Assembly (NCBI GenBank): GCA_021234155.1
Contig: JAJEKV010000071.1
Location: 1,809,138-1,873,137 of the forward strand
Origin: Isoetes taiwanensis
Taxonomy: Eukaryota > Streptophyta > Lycopodiopsida > Isoetales > Isoetaceae
Direction of reading: 5' to 3'
DNA: 64,000 bases
Shown: one piece after another, positions 34,652-45,099 of the stretch
How positions within the stretch are numbered: position 1 is the stretch's first letter
Layout of the letters: each line of letters opens with the position of its first letter
Position numbers and translations under genes: made by a program
Notes under the pieces: generated by a model
What the model was told of the DNA's origin: nothing
The model's database searches: none
Seen by the model: only the letters and a program-made list of their open reading frames with translations

Positions 34652-35871
34652 TTATGCACTTCTTCCAATTGGTGGAAGAGGCCTATCATACTCATAATTG
34701 ATGAACAACTCATCTCCAACTTCTATTGTTCGAATAGCATACACCATGATGAACCCCTTCTTTACATCTCTTGTAAAATATTCCTCCTTCCCTCCTTGAC
34801 ATTCTACAAATTGACAATTACATAGTACAAGATCATCAATTGAACTATTGATAAACCCTGCAATATTTCCATGGTGCAATGGACGACTATCAACGAATCT
34901 CAAATGAGTGTAATTGCCATCTTCCCTAACAGATTGTGCATTGGAATTCATTCCATAAATCCTCATGCGCCAAGCATGTTGTGACAATTTTTGCCATGTT
35001 TCCCAATCATATTCAGGGCTTGCATATGGCATTAGTGGAACAATAGTGCCTGGAGGGACATCTATCCGTGTAGCTGATATAAGCCCCAATCCTGCATTTG
35101 GACACTTACGACTACGCATTATTATATATCTCCTTCCCCAGTAACTAAACTCATTATCATACACAATGCAATGCTCCACAGGCCATAATCCAAAGGTCTT
35201 GCGCTCTTTATTGAAAGGACGAATTAAACGATGATGCTCTTTTGGAATATCTTCCTCTTCTAGCGATTCCAAATCTTCATAGGATAAATCTATGATACGA
35301 AGACTGTTTAGTGCTTTGGCTCTTCTAGTTCTATCACGTAGAGGAAGACTTCTAGCAGAAGAATGGCTGTGACAACCACTATTGATGAAGGAATTGGTTG
35401 CTCTAATATTATTTGCCTCTATAGATAACATCACGCCAAAATCCACACTTATTCTCGATGATACCTCATCATCTACCTACAAATTTATTTTTAATTTAAT
35501 AACCATAAAAGTAACTAAAATCATATGTAGAAACTAGAGTTTAAATAAGCACCTCATATCCAACACGAGCATATGATGTAGTTGGCGCTTCATATCTTCC
35601 CCACTTAATGAGATGATCGGTAACAATTGATCTGTAACACCTCTTTTAGCCCACACATCGTGTGCAATCACAAATGATCTTATCGGTCTAGTATCATGAG
35701 CAAAATCATTGTTCATTTGACTTAAATGAATATCTAAAATGCAATAACACATATTACCCCCAAAACAGGATGCTCATTCTCTGTCTCTCTTCTGCGCGCA
35801 ACATCCTCTATAATCTTCAAGGTACGCTCAACTCGACGATCAGGACGACTATGAGGAGCACTATGATCCAT
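34652..35871 (-). CDS. SET-domain protein gene carried by the CACTA element
   Basis: The proposed exons on the minus strand are 35871-35758, 35642-35553 and 35476-34652. GT-AG borders keep phase and give 342 residues without a stop. SET-like motifs are N-AGLGL (about residues 197-200), GNIAGFINSS (about 271-280) and GDELFINYEY (about 323-331) with VYAIRTIEVG before it. SET proteins are usually lysine methyltransferases acting on histones or other proteins. Here the usual NHSC core is N-S-S-I, so catalysis is uncertain. There is no pre-SET Cys cluster. The N terminus is Arg/Ser-rich and carries an acidic ESLEEEDIPKE segment. It lies directly upstream of, and collinear with, the TNP2 transposase and inside the TIRs. 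A transposase-SET fusion by splicing around the 34652 stop is possible but not supported. Confidence 0.72.
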
Positions 35872-35939
35872 TTCACGATGTAATAGACTAGTCTCCTAGC
35901 GCAAGAAGACTCCTCCACAAATGAAACAAAAAAGTTCCT

Positions 35940-36306
35940 CGGGATTTTATTTCCTTTTTAATCGTATCAAACGTCGCAAACGCGACGTTCCAATTGCGAG
36001 CGTGACGTCGCATGATCAACGTGGCACGTTTCCTATGCGACGCGTCACGTCTCTTGTGTGACGTGGCACGTATCAGCTGCGACGTGTCACGCCGCTAAAT
36101 TTCGCACGGTCACATTGCCACATCAGCTGCCACGTAGGATGCCATTGAGGCGTCTGATCCAGCGTTTCAGTAGCAACGTGGGACATCGCAAATGCGACGT
36201 CATTTGAATTTTGTGCGACATCATTAGAACATACGCGAATTTTGCGACGTAGACGTTTCAAATTCGTCGCAAACTGGCATCGCAAACAACCCATTCTCTA
36301 GTAGTG
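35940..36306. repeat. CACTA subterminal repeat region, right
   Basis: GCGACGT, ACGTCGC and GTGACGT-type motifs in both orientations run to the terminal TAGTAGTG. This mirrors the left subterminal array at 19330-19990. Confidence 0.75.
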
Positions 36307-36735
36307 CAGCCAGATGGCAAGCAAAAGAGTTCAAGGAGTGCTTCACAACATTTCCAAAGGACACATAGTTTTAGTCATTGACTTTGCAGAGAACTATACC
36401 TTCAAAATTCAACAAGAAATACAAAGTCTACATTGGAAGAATGATCGATGCACCATTTTGGTGCACATCACATATAGGCATGCTCCAATTCTACCGAGCA
36501 AAAAGGAAAGATCATTAAGGAAACATATTTCTATATAAGTGAATGATAGAAAATATGATGTTTTGTTTGTTCAACATTGCTTGTACAAACATGCTATTTT
36601 CCTTGCCGACAGGGTGTCAATTACAAGAATATTATTATATGGCCTAATGGTTGCTCATATCAATTTAAAGGAGAAAGGATGTTCTACTTCCAAGACAGGT
36701 TCTTTCAATGCAAAGATAAACACTTCAGTTTGACT
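36307..36735 (+). mobile_element. DDE-like 'DFAENY' element, copy A, right part
   Basis: This continues copy A after the CACTA insertion: RWQAKEFKECF, then VIDFAENYTFKIQQE, VHITYRHAPI and NGCSYQFKGERMFYF. The second presumed catalytic Asp (SDGC in copy C) is Asn here. The copy is cut off at about 36735 by the third copy of the dispersed ~200-bp repeat. Confidence 0.75.
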
Positions 36736-36930
36736 CTATTGTTTTTGGGTTGCCCCTAAGGGGGAAAATCCTTGTTTATGTGGGTTTTTGGCATATCCTA
36801 AGTATATACTAGAATATACCCAGAATATGCTGGTGACTGCTAAAAACCCACTGTTCACTGTAAACTGGCGGTCACCTTGGTTGTGGATGGCCGATGCTGC
36901 AACCGGGTAATTGGCAGGGCCCTGGGGTTA
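36733..36930 (+). repeat. Dispersed ~200-bp repeat, copy 3
   Basis: It starts TTTTTGGGTTGCCCCTAAGG and shares blocks in the same order with copies 1 and 2 in opposite orientation (TTATGTGGGTTT, GTGACTGCTAAAAACCC, AACTGGCGGTCACC, CAACCGGGTAATTGGCAGG). It interrupts the DDE-like copy A. Sequence from 36930 to about 37520 shows nothing recognisable. Confidence 0.7.
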
Positions 36931-37529
36931 CGGGTCCGATAGATGCGGTGGGTGTAGCTGATCCCGTTTAATAGATACTTGTTTCCATTCTTTTTGTTCA
37001 GGCGTTACGTCACCGGCTAATTTCTCGGACTCCTTTTACCCATTTCGATTGCCAGAATGTTTTTGCTTGATTAGGATAGAGCTTCAGAGTCCTTACCACA
37101 TTCTGATTATGGGAGATGGTGGCTTCACAGAGGGAGGCTGGTGATTTGGTTTCTGGCCACAAATTTCTTTCTAGGCTCGCGATCCGGAGAGTAGCACATC
37201 CAACTGCGCATTAGGGTAAGAGGTATTTTCTAATAAGATGAGCATTGCTGATGTCTGTTAGCCGATTTGAAGGGCATTGATAAAAGCCCTCAAAATCCAT
37301 AGATGAGCAAAGCATTTCTAAGAAATTCGGACCAACATAGCAGGTATTCCTTAGCTCTCCATAATCCAGACCTAAAAGATCAGATGTGAATATATTTGCA
37401 TGCAAGAAGACAGTAAAAGAAAAGTAGCACCATACCCAAATGCTAAGAGATGCGGCAACACAAGAACTGAAAACGTTATTGGGCCGACTAAGAACACTTG
37501 GATTTCAAAAGGATTATGCTTTATACGCA

Positions 37530-39060
37530 TTTATTTTGCAAAGAAGTCGGTGTTTCCACGAGCCCTAGTTGTGGGAAAGCTCGTTCATGGTCAGCTTTTG
37601 AAAAACATACATGAAAAAAATGTCTATTTGAGCAACTTAGTCATAGGCATGTACAGCAAGTGTGGTGCATTGAATTATGTAAATATGGTATTTGAGAACA
37701 TGCTTCAACCTAATGTATTTTCTTGGACAATTTTCTTTGTCAGATGTGTGCGGTGTGGGCAAGTGAAGAATGCACATAGACTATTTAATGCCATGCCCGA
37801 GAGGAACGTTGTTTCTGGACCACAATAATTGCAAAAGCATATGCAAAATATGATGAAGCTTTAGGGGTCTTTGAGCAAATGCTATTTAACGGTGAGAGTC
37901 CTAACATAGTTACAATGGTTCTTGTTCTTGGTGCATGTTCCGACTTGAAGGATCTCATAAGAGGCAAGATTGTACATGCATGAATTCTGTGATAGTAAAT
38001 TTAATTGTGAGGTCATAATTATGAATGCCCTTGTCTATATGTATGGGAAGTCCGGCAGTTTAAAAGATTCGAATCGCATTTCAAGTTGTGCTTGAGAGAA
38101 CTGTTGTTTCTTGGGCTACTATGATAAATGCATTACATTGAAAATGGGCATGTTGCTAAAGCTCTTCATCTTTTCCGGAGATGGAAATGCAGGATGCGTT
38201 CACGATCATGCTATATTCCTAAGCATTTTAAGCTCTTGCTATGGAGATAAATATTGTTGAAGCTAAGAGGATACCGCGACATTATTATAAAAGACAACTA
38301 GAGTCGGATCCCAAAGATTGGGACCACCCTTGTTGATATGTATGGAACATGGGGCCATCTTTCTAGTGCTCAAATAATTTTTAATGGCATAATCACAAGG
38401 GATGTTCTTTCTTGGACTGCTTTAATTAAAAGCATTCATGCACCATGGACATGGCAAGGAAGTACTCTCGATCTTCGTGAAATGGACATTGAGGGTTTGG
38501 TTCCCGATAAGGTAATACTTACAACTATTCTTGCATGTGCCAATGAAGCTTCATTAACCGAAGGCAAGAGAGTACATGATCTTGTAATTGAAACATCTTC
38601 GTCCGATATCGATGCAGCATTGCACTTGTCAACATGTACAATAGTTGCGGAATTGTGGAAACCGCAAGGATAATCTTTGATCGATGTTTGAGGAAAGATG
38701 TGATTTCATGGAATTCTATGCTTGCGGCGTATTCTCAAAGATGGGAATTCTAAGGAAGTATTCGGGCTCTTCCATTTTATGGTTATGGATGGTATATGGC
38801 CAAGCCAAGGAACTTTCACTAGCATTCTTTTCGTATGTGGCCATGCAGGACTCTTTGGATAAGGAAAGTCATTACTTTTCTTATGCGAATGATTCTTGTA
38901 TCACACCATGTAGGGGAGCAATACCACTGCATGATTGATCTCTTCTCGCGTCTTGGATGGTTGGATGAAGCGAAAAGTATAATAGGTAACATGCCATTTC
39001 AAGCCAATGTTGTTTCATGGACAACATTGCTTGAAGGTTGCAAAAGCAACTTGTAGTACT
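37530..39060 (+). pseudogene. PPR-protein pseudogene
   Basis: Pentatricopeptide-repeat motifs are spread over three frames: LVIGMYSKCGALNYVNMVFE, QPNVFSWT, RCGQVKNAHRLFNAMPERNV, YDEALGVFEQML, a MYGTWGHLSSAQIIFN unit with RDVLSWTALI, then MIDLFSRLGWLDEAKSIIGN and VVSWTTLLEGC at the end. Such proteins edit or process organelle RNAs. At least five frameshifts or stops separate the pieces and no E/DYW tail follows. This is a dead member of a large family. Confidence 0.85.
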
Positions 39061-40440
39061 TGTGCAAAAGAGAGCGGGGATTCGATTTGCCTCGAGAGGA
39101 TGTTACATCATCTCTACTAACCTCGACTTTTTAAATGCACTTCATGAGCAGGAAGTTAAAAATTAAGGCTGCATGCTCTTCCATGGATATTAGCAAAGCC
39201 AAGGCACCGATGGGTCTTAGAAGGACCGAAGTTGTTATTTAGCTTGAATAGCAAGGGCGTGCTGCGCAAGGATGAACTGGCTGGGCATCAACTTCGAGAA
39301 CTTCCCGCCTTTTAGGTTCTACCACCCGTTCGCCATCTCTCAAATAATCCCATCTTAACCAGGGAAGAGTTGGCACTGAAGGCAAGAAAGAAATTGCGAT
39401 ACCGTAACTTCTACCTAGAAAATCCCACTGTAATATTTCCACGGTCACCCACACTTTACATAGATTATTGCAACAGGCCATTCACGTTCATCTCTCTTGC
39501 AACTTCTTTGGAAGAAACCTCTTCAAGCCTTTTTGCTAAAGATGTTAAGCAAATGGTCAGTTGTCATAAATCACATTGATTCAATAAGTTGGAGGTTTGA
39601 GAGTGTTAGAGTTAAGCTTTAGCGATTAGATTAGAAGATAATAATATGGGTTAGGATTTACTTTTTGAAATAGGCCTAGGGATAGGGTCTGCAGCTTAGA
39701 TCTAGGGTTTGGGTTAAGATTTAGAGGTTAAAAATGGGTTTAAGGTTTAAAGACAAAACGGAATAAATGAATGCACACATAAACATCAAATATCTACTTA
39801 TGAACTAGCAATTTCTAGAGGAGGGTGCCTTTCTTCCACCAATTGCTCTTTATATGCCCATTTGAACATCCTTATTTTGCCCCTTAACTGCCCATGTTTG
39901 CCCTTTAATAGCCCACCTTAAGAACTATTGTAAGTTGGATGAGATGCATGGTCATTGTTGGGCACTTGTTGTGAGCATTTGATGGTCCATTGAAGGGCAT
40001 TTGGTGGTCCATTGAAGGGCATTTGGCGGTGATTAAGGTCAACATAATTATATAGTTTAAAATCTTTATAGCGTTCATAGCAGAATTCCAAATTGGCATT
40101 CGGTATTTAATTGAAAGCTAAACTCCCAAACTTCATTGTGTTATATCAAAGTATGAGGTTTAATAAAATAATTGCACTCAAGTGGGTGGTTGTAAGATAC
40201 CCTCCCTTATTGTGTTTTTTAAGGGAATGCCACGTAAATGCAGAAAAAACCTTGAAGAAGTGATAACAAAGGCTTGCAATTTAGAAAACTAAAAGGCAAG
40301 AATTATAACCACGATAGCTACCGGAGAAGAACATATATATCAATACATCATCATCATTCATTTTGGAGCGGGTTTAGAAAGCCTTTTCGACTCGAGTAGT
40401 TGGAGTCAAGTCCACAGTTCCATATCAAATTCTTTTGCAA
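39061..40440. other. Non-coding stretch
   Basis: No gene was recognised. It contains a degenerate TTTAGGG-like patch (39600-39760) and a short tandem repeat of GGTCCATTGAAGGGCATTTG near 39970-40025. Confidence 0.5.
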
Positions 40441-40449
40441 GAGTCAGGC

Positions 40450-40770
40450 TTCAGGGAACTGCATTTGAATGTCACATCATATACTTTCAGAAGGTGCTCA
40501 ATCTGGGAGACACTCGCCTTTCAAACCTTGTCTGCACAATGGCCATGGGTGCGCAATGCCTTGAAGCACGTTGCAAGGAGAAGCAAGTCATTTGGTTCTC
40601 CAAATGAAATATGCAGGAACAAAGGTATATACATGTAACCAACAATGCGGACTACAATTACCTAAAGCAGTATCTCAACACACGCTTTCTAAGTAAGCAT
40701 TGGAATGCTAGAGCTTTGGAGCTGGTGAAGATAGCACACTACAATCTTATTTTTTATTGGAACGTTTTTT
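40450..40770 (+). mobile_element. LINE-A internal fragment
   Basis: The plus-strand frame reads HIIYFQKVLNLGDTRLSNLV, KEKQVIWFSK, a stop, NMQEQRYIH and LKQYLNTRFLSKHWNAR. This aligns with the LINE-A copy near 54700-54900 (HIVYFQKVVSMDDTRLPNL, LKQYLDTCFLSKLWDAS). Neither LINE end is present. Confidence 0.75.
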
Positions 40771-40942
40771 TTTTCCCAACCATTTGGATCCAATTCTTAG
40801 TTATCCTTGATCTGTAGTGGTCTGCAGCATGTGAGACCGATAGTTCCTAGGTTAAGATTCTCTAGAGTAGTTATTTTTGCTGTCCCTGTAGTAAATTTCG
40901 TTCGATTCTTATAGACAGAGCGCCCAATGGAGTGATACCCAA

Positions 40943-41018
40943 TTTTTTAATAGGTGGTTTGGCAAGTATGTTTTTTAATAGGTGGTTTGGCAAGTATGTT
41001 TTTTAATAGGTGGTTTGG
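40943..41018. repeat. Tandem repeat, 28 bp x 2.7
   Basis: The unit TTTTTTAATAGGTGGTTTGG followed by CAAGTATG is repeated without change at 40943, 40971 and 40999 (third copy partial). Confidence 0.9.
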
Positions 41019-41439
41019 CTATGGCGATCTATAGCGACCTATTTTCCAGAACCTTATTGGGCAACACTATGACAGGGCTTTGAACAACGTGAACATCATT
41101 TAACCAAGGTTGTTGATATGAAACTCAATGATGCTGTCTTCTAATAAACAACAGAGAACACGTGCTAATTGGGCAAAACTGTAATTGACAGGCCCTTTGG
41201 AGCCACAATGGAGGCAATATAGAAAGAACTAGTAAACGTGCGCCTAATGTTGCCGCGCTAATGTCCTTACTTGTGATTTTACTTGCCGTTTAATGTCAAG
41301 ATGTTGCAACTTTGGACTAACACAACAGGGTTCATGCTTGCAAGAATATAGTATATATGTTTACATAATGAAGTAATCCAATCATGCCAAAATATGACTT
41401 TGAACTATGATTTGACTTTTAAATTTTTGTAATGAACAA

Positions 41440-42245
41440 ATGTAGATGAACATGATGGTGCTGGAGCTGTGATAAAAAGAGCACTTACACATGAGATGTT
41501 GTAGAGGAATTCAATACCACTAACGAATGCATATGATGCAGTTTGTTTTTGCATTTCACATTTTAAATCAAATTGTGAGATTGAAGGAGAAGAAAAGTAC
41601 AGGTATGGCAACTAGTATGATGCATCCAATATATTTACATTGAATTATAATTAAAGGTTATTTCTTACAGTTTTTTTGGGAGATAGTTATCGATGAGGTT
41701 GCATAGAAATAATAGTCATTATTATAAGACATTAACAGGATCGAGAAAGTTCCATTGTATCAGGCCTGTTCATCCCAATGACTCTATTCAGGTAGCTCAT
41801 ATGGATTATTGTCATTTTTGCCAATATTGTTGGGCCTAAAAATTTGAGAAGTGTATAAATAAAAGCAGAATAAGATTTTGGGTTTATTCTGAACTATGTC
41901 CTGGTGGTGAAGACGTACTGAAAACTCTGCAAGGTCCTATCTACGAAGGGGATCATGAATGGGTATCTGATGTAGTTAATATTGGGGATAATTTTGCAGT
42001 ACCATCTGAGGCCAACAACAAGGAGAAAGTGGACTTCTATATTACCAAATGCACTAAGCCTAGATGCATTATAGAAAAGGCTTTAAAAGATGAATGGGGT
42101 GCTAAATTTGCAAGAAGAGAAGTGGTGTTGTCGGATAAGTATTACAAGTTCTTGGGAGGAAATGAATATGAATTGCTTGAAGATGCACTAAAATTCTATG
42201 CTTATAGCCACTTGGTTATGTCATGTTGCTTTGATATGCCACATG
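41440..42245 (+). mobile_element. DDE-like 'DFAENY' element, copy B, 3' part only
   Basis: It begins inside the third catalytic block (DEHDGAGAVIKRALTHEM, compare GEHDGAGAVIKRLLSKEQ in copy C) and runs to the C-terminal domain (EWVSDVVNIGDNFAVPSE, VDFYITKCTKPRC, KYYKFLGGNEYELL). The last exon-like frame (42029-42298) is the best preserved C terminus of the family in the window. The 5' two-thirds are absent. Confidence 0.7.
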
Positions 42246-43011
42246 TAAATGAATGTTCACAATCATCTTCTAGACCGAGTTTTGGAGCACAAGAGTAGTG
42301 TGTATGCTGATAGCATAATGGATAATGTGGCTGCACCAAGTTGTTCTCGAAGAAATAGTACCAAATGAATATTCTAGCATAATGTTGTTGCTCATACTAA
42401 CACATCATTATTCATGTCAAATTCATAGTCATATACAACACATAAGCAGGTCCAATTTCATTCATTTGAAAATAGAAATGTTTCATTCATTTGCAGATTT
42501 GAAGATGAATTGATTCCATAATTGTGATGTTAATTGGTTTTCATTAACAGATTGCAACTGGTTAAAAACAACTGGATCTCATTCATTAGAAAATAAAATG
42601 GTTTTCAGAGTGCAGATTGTAGATATGAAACAAAACAATCACATTACAGATTGCAATTGATTACAAACAAAACATTTGAAGAACCAATAACATAATTAAG
42701 GAAGATTTCAAAAACGTATTTTCCAACTTGATTTCCAAAAAGTTACACTGGTTTTGTGATGTCAAAAATTAACTGAAGACAAAAACTTAGATCAGTTTAA
42801 AAACTTAGATCAATTCATATGTGGATTAGTAGAAACATAAAACCGAAACAGAAATATCATGCTTAGACCTTCAACTTGCAAATCCTTCTGGCTGCTTATC
42901 TAGCCTCTTCATGAACTTCTCGACAAGAGTAAGGTCTTCCTCCTCATATTGAATATTTGATTCCCTTGGTGACTTCAAAGGAGTAGCAGTTGCATTGTCC
43001 CTCACAGTTGG

Positions 43012-43917
43012 CTACTCTGTAACAGGACTTGCTGGGATAATGGGACTTGCAATAGCATTATCACTCACATTCTTAGGACTTGGTGGACTTGGTGGTCTGG
43101 CTTTCTTGTTGCTCTTAAGAATCTTCTTCTTGCCTTTCCTCTTAGCAACAAAATCTTTAGCCATAGGTTTGGCATAGTCAGTTGCACTGGAATCAGAATC
43201 CTCAGCCTTCTCAACTTTCACATATTTTTTTTCGCTTTTGTCACTTTCACATCTTCATTAGAAGTTTTTTCTCCTCGAATACTTCATGTTCATCAGATTT
43301 GAAGTATCCAAGTTCTTGTTGCAGCTTCACTGGTACTTCTATGCCACAACCTGCCTCTATATAATGCATAGTGTCCAATACAGAACAAAGCAGCAAATGT
43401 GAAACTTATAGTCACATGATAATTTGATAAGGAAATTATAATCTGAGCTAAAAGATAGACCACAACCTTCACATCTTTCAACAAATTGATCTGTAGGCAG
43501 ATCATAAGTACCCATATGGACTTTCAGTCTCTTCTTACCTCGATGAGTAAATTGCAAAGCAGAAGTATGCTTGCACTTTGCATGCCAGAAATCCAACCTA
43601 TGACCATAGGCTTTTATATTGACTTCCAAAGACTTTATTTCATCCTTTAACCTTTGCTCATCGGAAGTACTAGAAGTCCCAATGGTTGTAGAACGTAAAG
43701 CCATCTAATTTGCTTCCTCCTTCTTTGAGTAGTCAACCAAAGTAGCATTGTAAAGCTCAATAGTTTTTTTCTTCTCTGATATCTGAGCGTATAGGAGCTT
43801 GTATTTGGCATCTGCACAGTTTATAGCACCTTCCAACCTTAACAAAACTGATTTTTTAATAGTTATATTATCTTCAACTTTATTTCTAAGATCTGACGTA
43901 TTTCTAATGCGATACAA
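43012..43917 (-). pseudogene. Unidentified protein gene with an in-frame TAG
   Basis: Two minus-strand open frames (43917-43705 and 43704-43357) are in the same frame, separated only by one TAG. Together they give ~190 residues: a Lys/Glu-rich helical part (KKTIELYNATLVDYSKKEE), a second helical part, then a Cys/His segment (HAKCKHTS, ERCEGCGLSF) that may bind zinc. A basic Pro/Ser/Lys-rich frame (43221-43012) may be a further exon. It is convergent with copy B of the DDE-like element and may belong to it. I do not recognise the family. Confidence 0.4.
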
Positions 43918-43959
43918 ATCACATTCAAGTTAACTTCAAAAAAGTTAACTTCATCCTCT

Positions 43960-44880
43960 GGATACGCGAAGTCTTACTCCAATGTGGGATAAAATGACAC
44001 TGTCCAATTTCTTTGACACTGCCGTCAAGAACACGACTGCTGATTCTTTCTGGATAGTTTGCTTCGCACGCCCAGAACACAATATTGTTGTCTCTTTAGT
44101 ATTTGATAACCTGGACTATAGATCCAGAGTTTATTAGCATGTACGAGGATGATACAAGAATCCAGCACCAACAGGGCCGCTGGAATCGCATGCTCTCGTT
44201 TACGCCACCAAGATCCAGTCTTCTGCCCTAAATGTCATCAAAGAGCTTGACCTCAGGTTTTCCTATGCCGATCACCCCCAACATCTTCCACCAATTCCTG
44301 TCAAACTGAAGAAGATGCAGACGGGAAGAGTGAGGTTATGATAGAAAAACTCTTTCACAGCAGATTTAGGTACAGTTGGCAAGGTTTGCCCAGAGAAATC
44401 ATAATGAGAAGTCAGTTGGGTCCTGCAACCTGTTCCTACCTCGTGGAGGAGCTCGTGCAGCCAGGTACAGGAGTGTTCAATTACTTCTCTTGTGGTGCCT
44501 TTGACAGAGCTGCATTGATTCATAAAAGATTCTGCATCGTCTTCGAAGATCCGGTCAAATAGCAGTGCTTGAAGGGGATTCTTGGTAGGCTAGACCGTGT
44601 GTTCAATCCTATCCCCGCTGCAGTCCCTATGTCCCAGCAGCAAGGTGCTCTTCCTGGAGTTGAGGAACATGTAGAAATAGGCCAAGCATTGAAATCACCT
44701 GAGATTCCTAATGTCGACTACGATGCTATTAAAGATGCTAAGTTCGACCTCGACAATCTCGATGTAGCTGACCTCGCTGTCCATGTTTTTTATTTTGATC
44801 CCATCAACGGTGCCGGGCCATCTAATCCTATTGTTAGCACTGAGGAGCCTGATACAGCGGAGAAAGACTTGTAATTGTAT
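43960..44880 (+). other. Unidentified coding-like stretch
   Basis: Plus-strand frames such as LESHALVYATKIQSSALNVI, LDLRFSYADHPQHLPPIP and 44569-44874 (acidic, ending EEPDTAEKDL) look coding, but they change frame repeatedly and match no family I can name. It may be a decayed transposon or gene. Confidence 0.3.
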
Positions 44881-44940
44881 ACCTCAAATATAAATATAAT
44901 ATTTCTTGTATATAAATCTATCAAGCTCATACATTGCTCA

Positions 44941-45095
44941 TGTCTCCAAGTGTCGATGGACATGTTCATAACTATAATTTTTGCACTGTCATGTTTCTCT
45001 AAGTATCGATAGATATGTTCTTAATGGTAATTTCTGCACTGTTTTGTTTCTCTAAGTGTCGATGGATATGTTCTTAACTGCAATTTCTACATTGT
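44941..45095. repeat. Tandem repeat, ~53 bp x 3
   Basis: Units with the core TGTTTCTCTAAGTRTCGAT (R is A or G), then GGATATGTTCTTAA, recur at about 44941, 44992 and 45045 with moderate divergence. Confidence 0.75.
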
Positions 45096-45099
45096 TATA

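Larger units (their letters stand above)
19320..36306 (-). mobile_element. CACTA (En/Spm) transposon, 16,987 bp, with nested insertions
   Basis: The left terminus is CACTACTACAGAA (19320 onward) and the right terminus, read inward, is CACTACTAGAGAA (ending at 36306). Both ends are followed by ACGTCGC-rich subterminal arrays. The flanking protein is collinear across it: HHNYE on the left and RWQAKEFKECF on the right correspond to PHNYIAHWQANQFKQC in copy C. The expected 2-3 bp target duplication is not exact (GAA against CAG, or AA against CA). Genes lie on the minus strand: SET-domain gene, TNP2 transposase, AP2 fragment and TNPA-like gene. LINE-A copies at 22330 and 29272 are secondary insertions. 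The transposase is broken, so the element is not autonomous. Confidence 0.85.

Noticed and set aside
34490-34660. SET-TNP2 fusion protein
   Set aside because: A TAA closes the SET frame at 34652 and no convincing donor before it joins in phase to the TNP2 acceptor at about 34520.
39600-39760. Interstitial telomere-like patch (TTTAGGG-like words)
   Set aside because: Only scattered degenerate words such as CTAGGGTTTGGGTTAAGATT, with no tandem run of the canonical heptamer.
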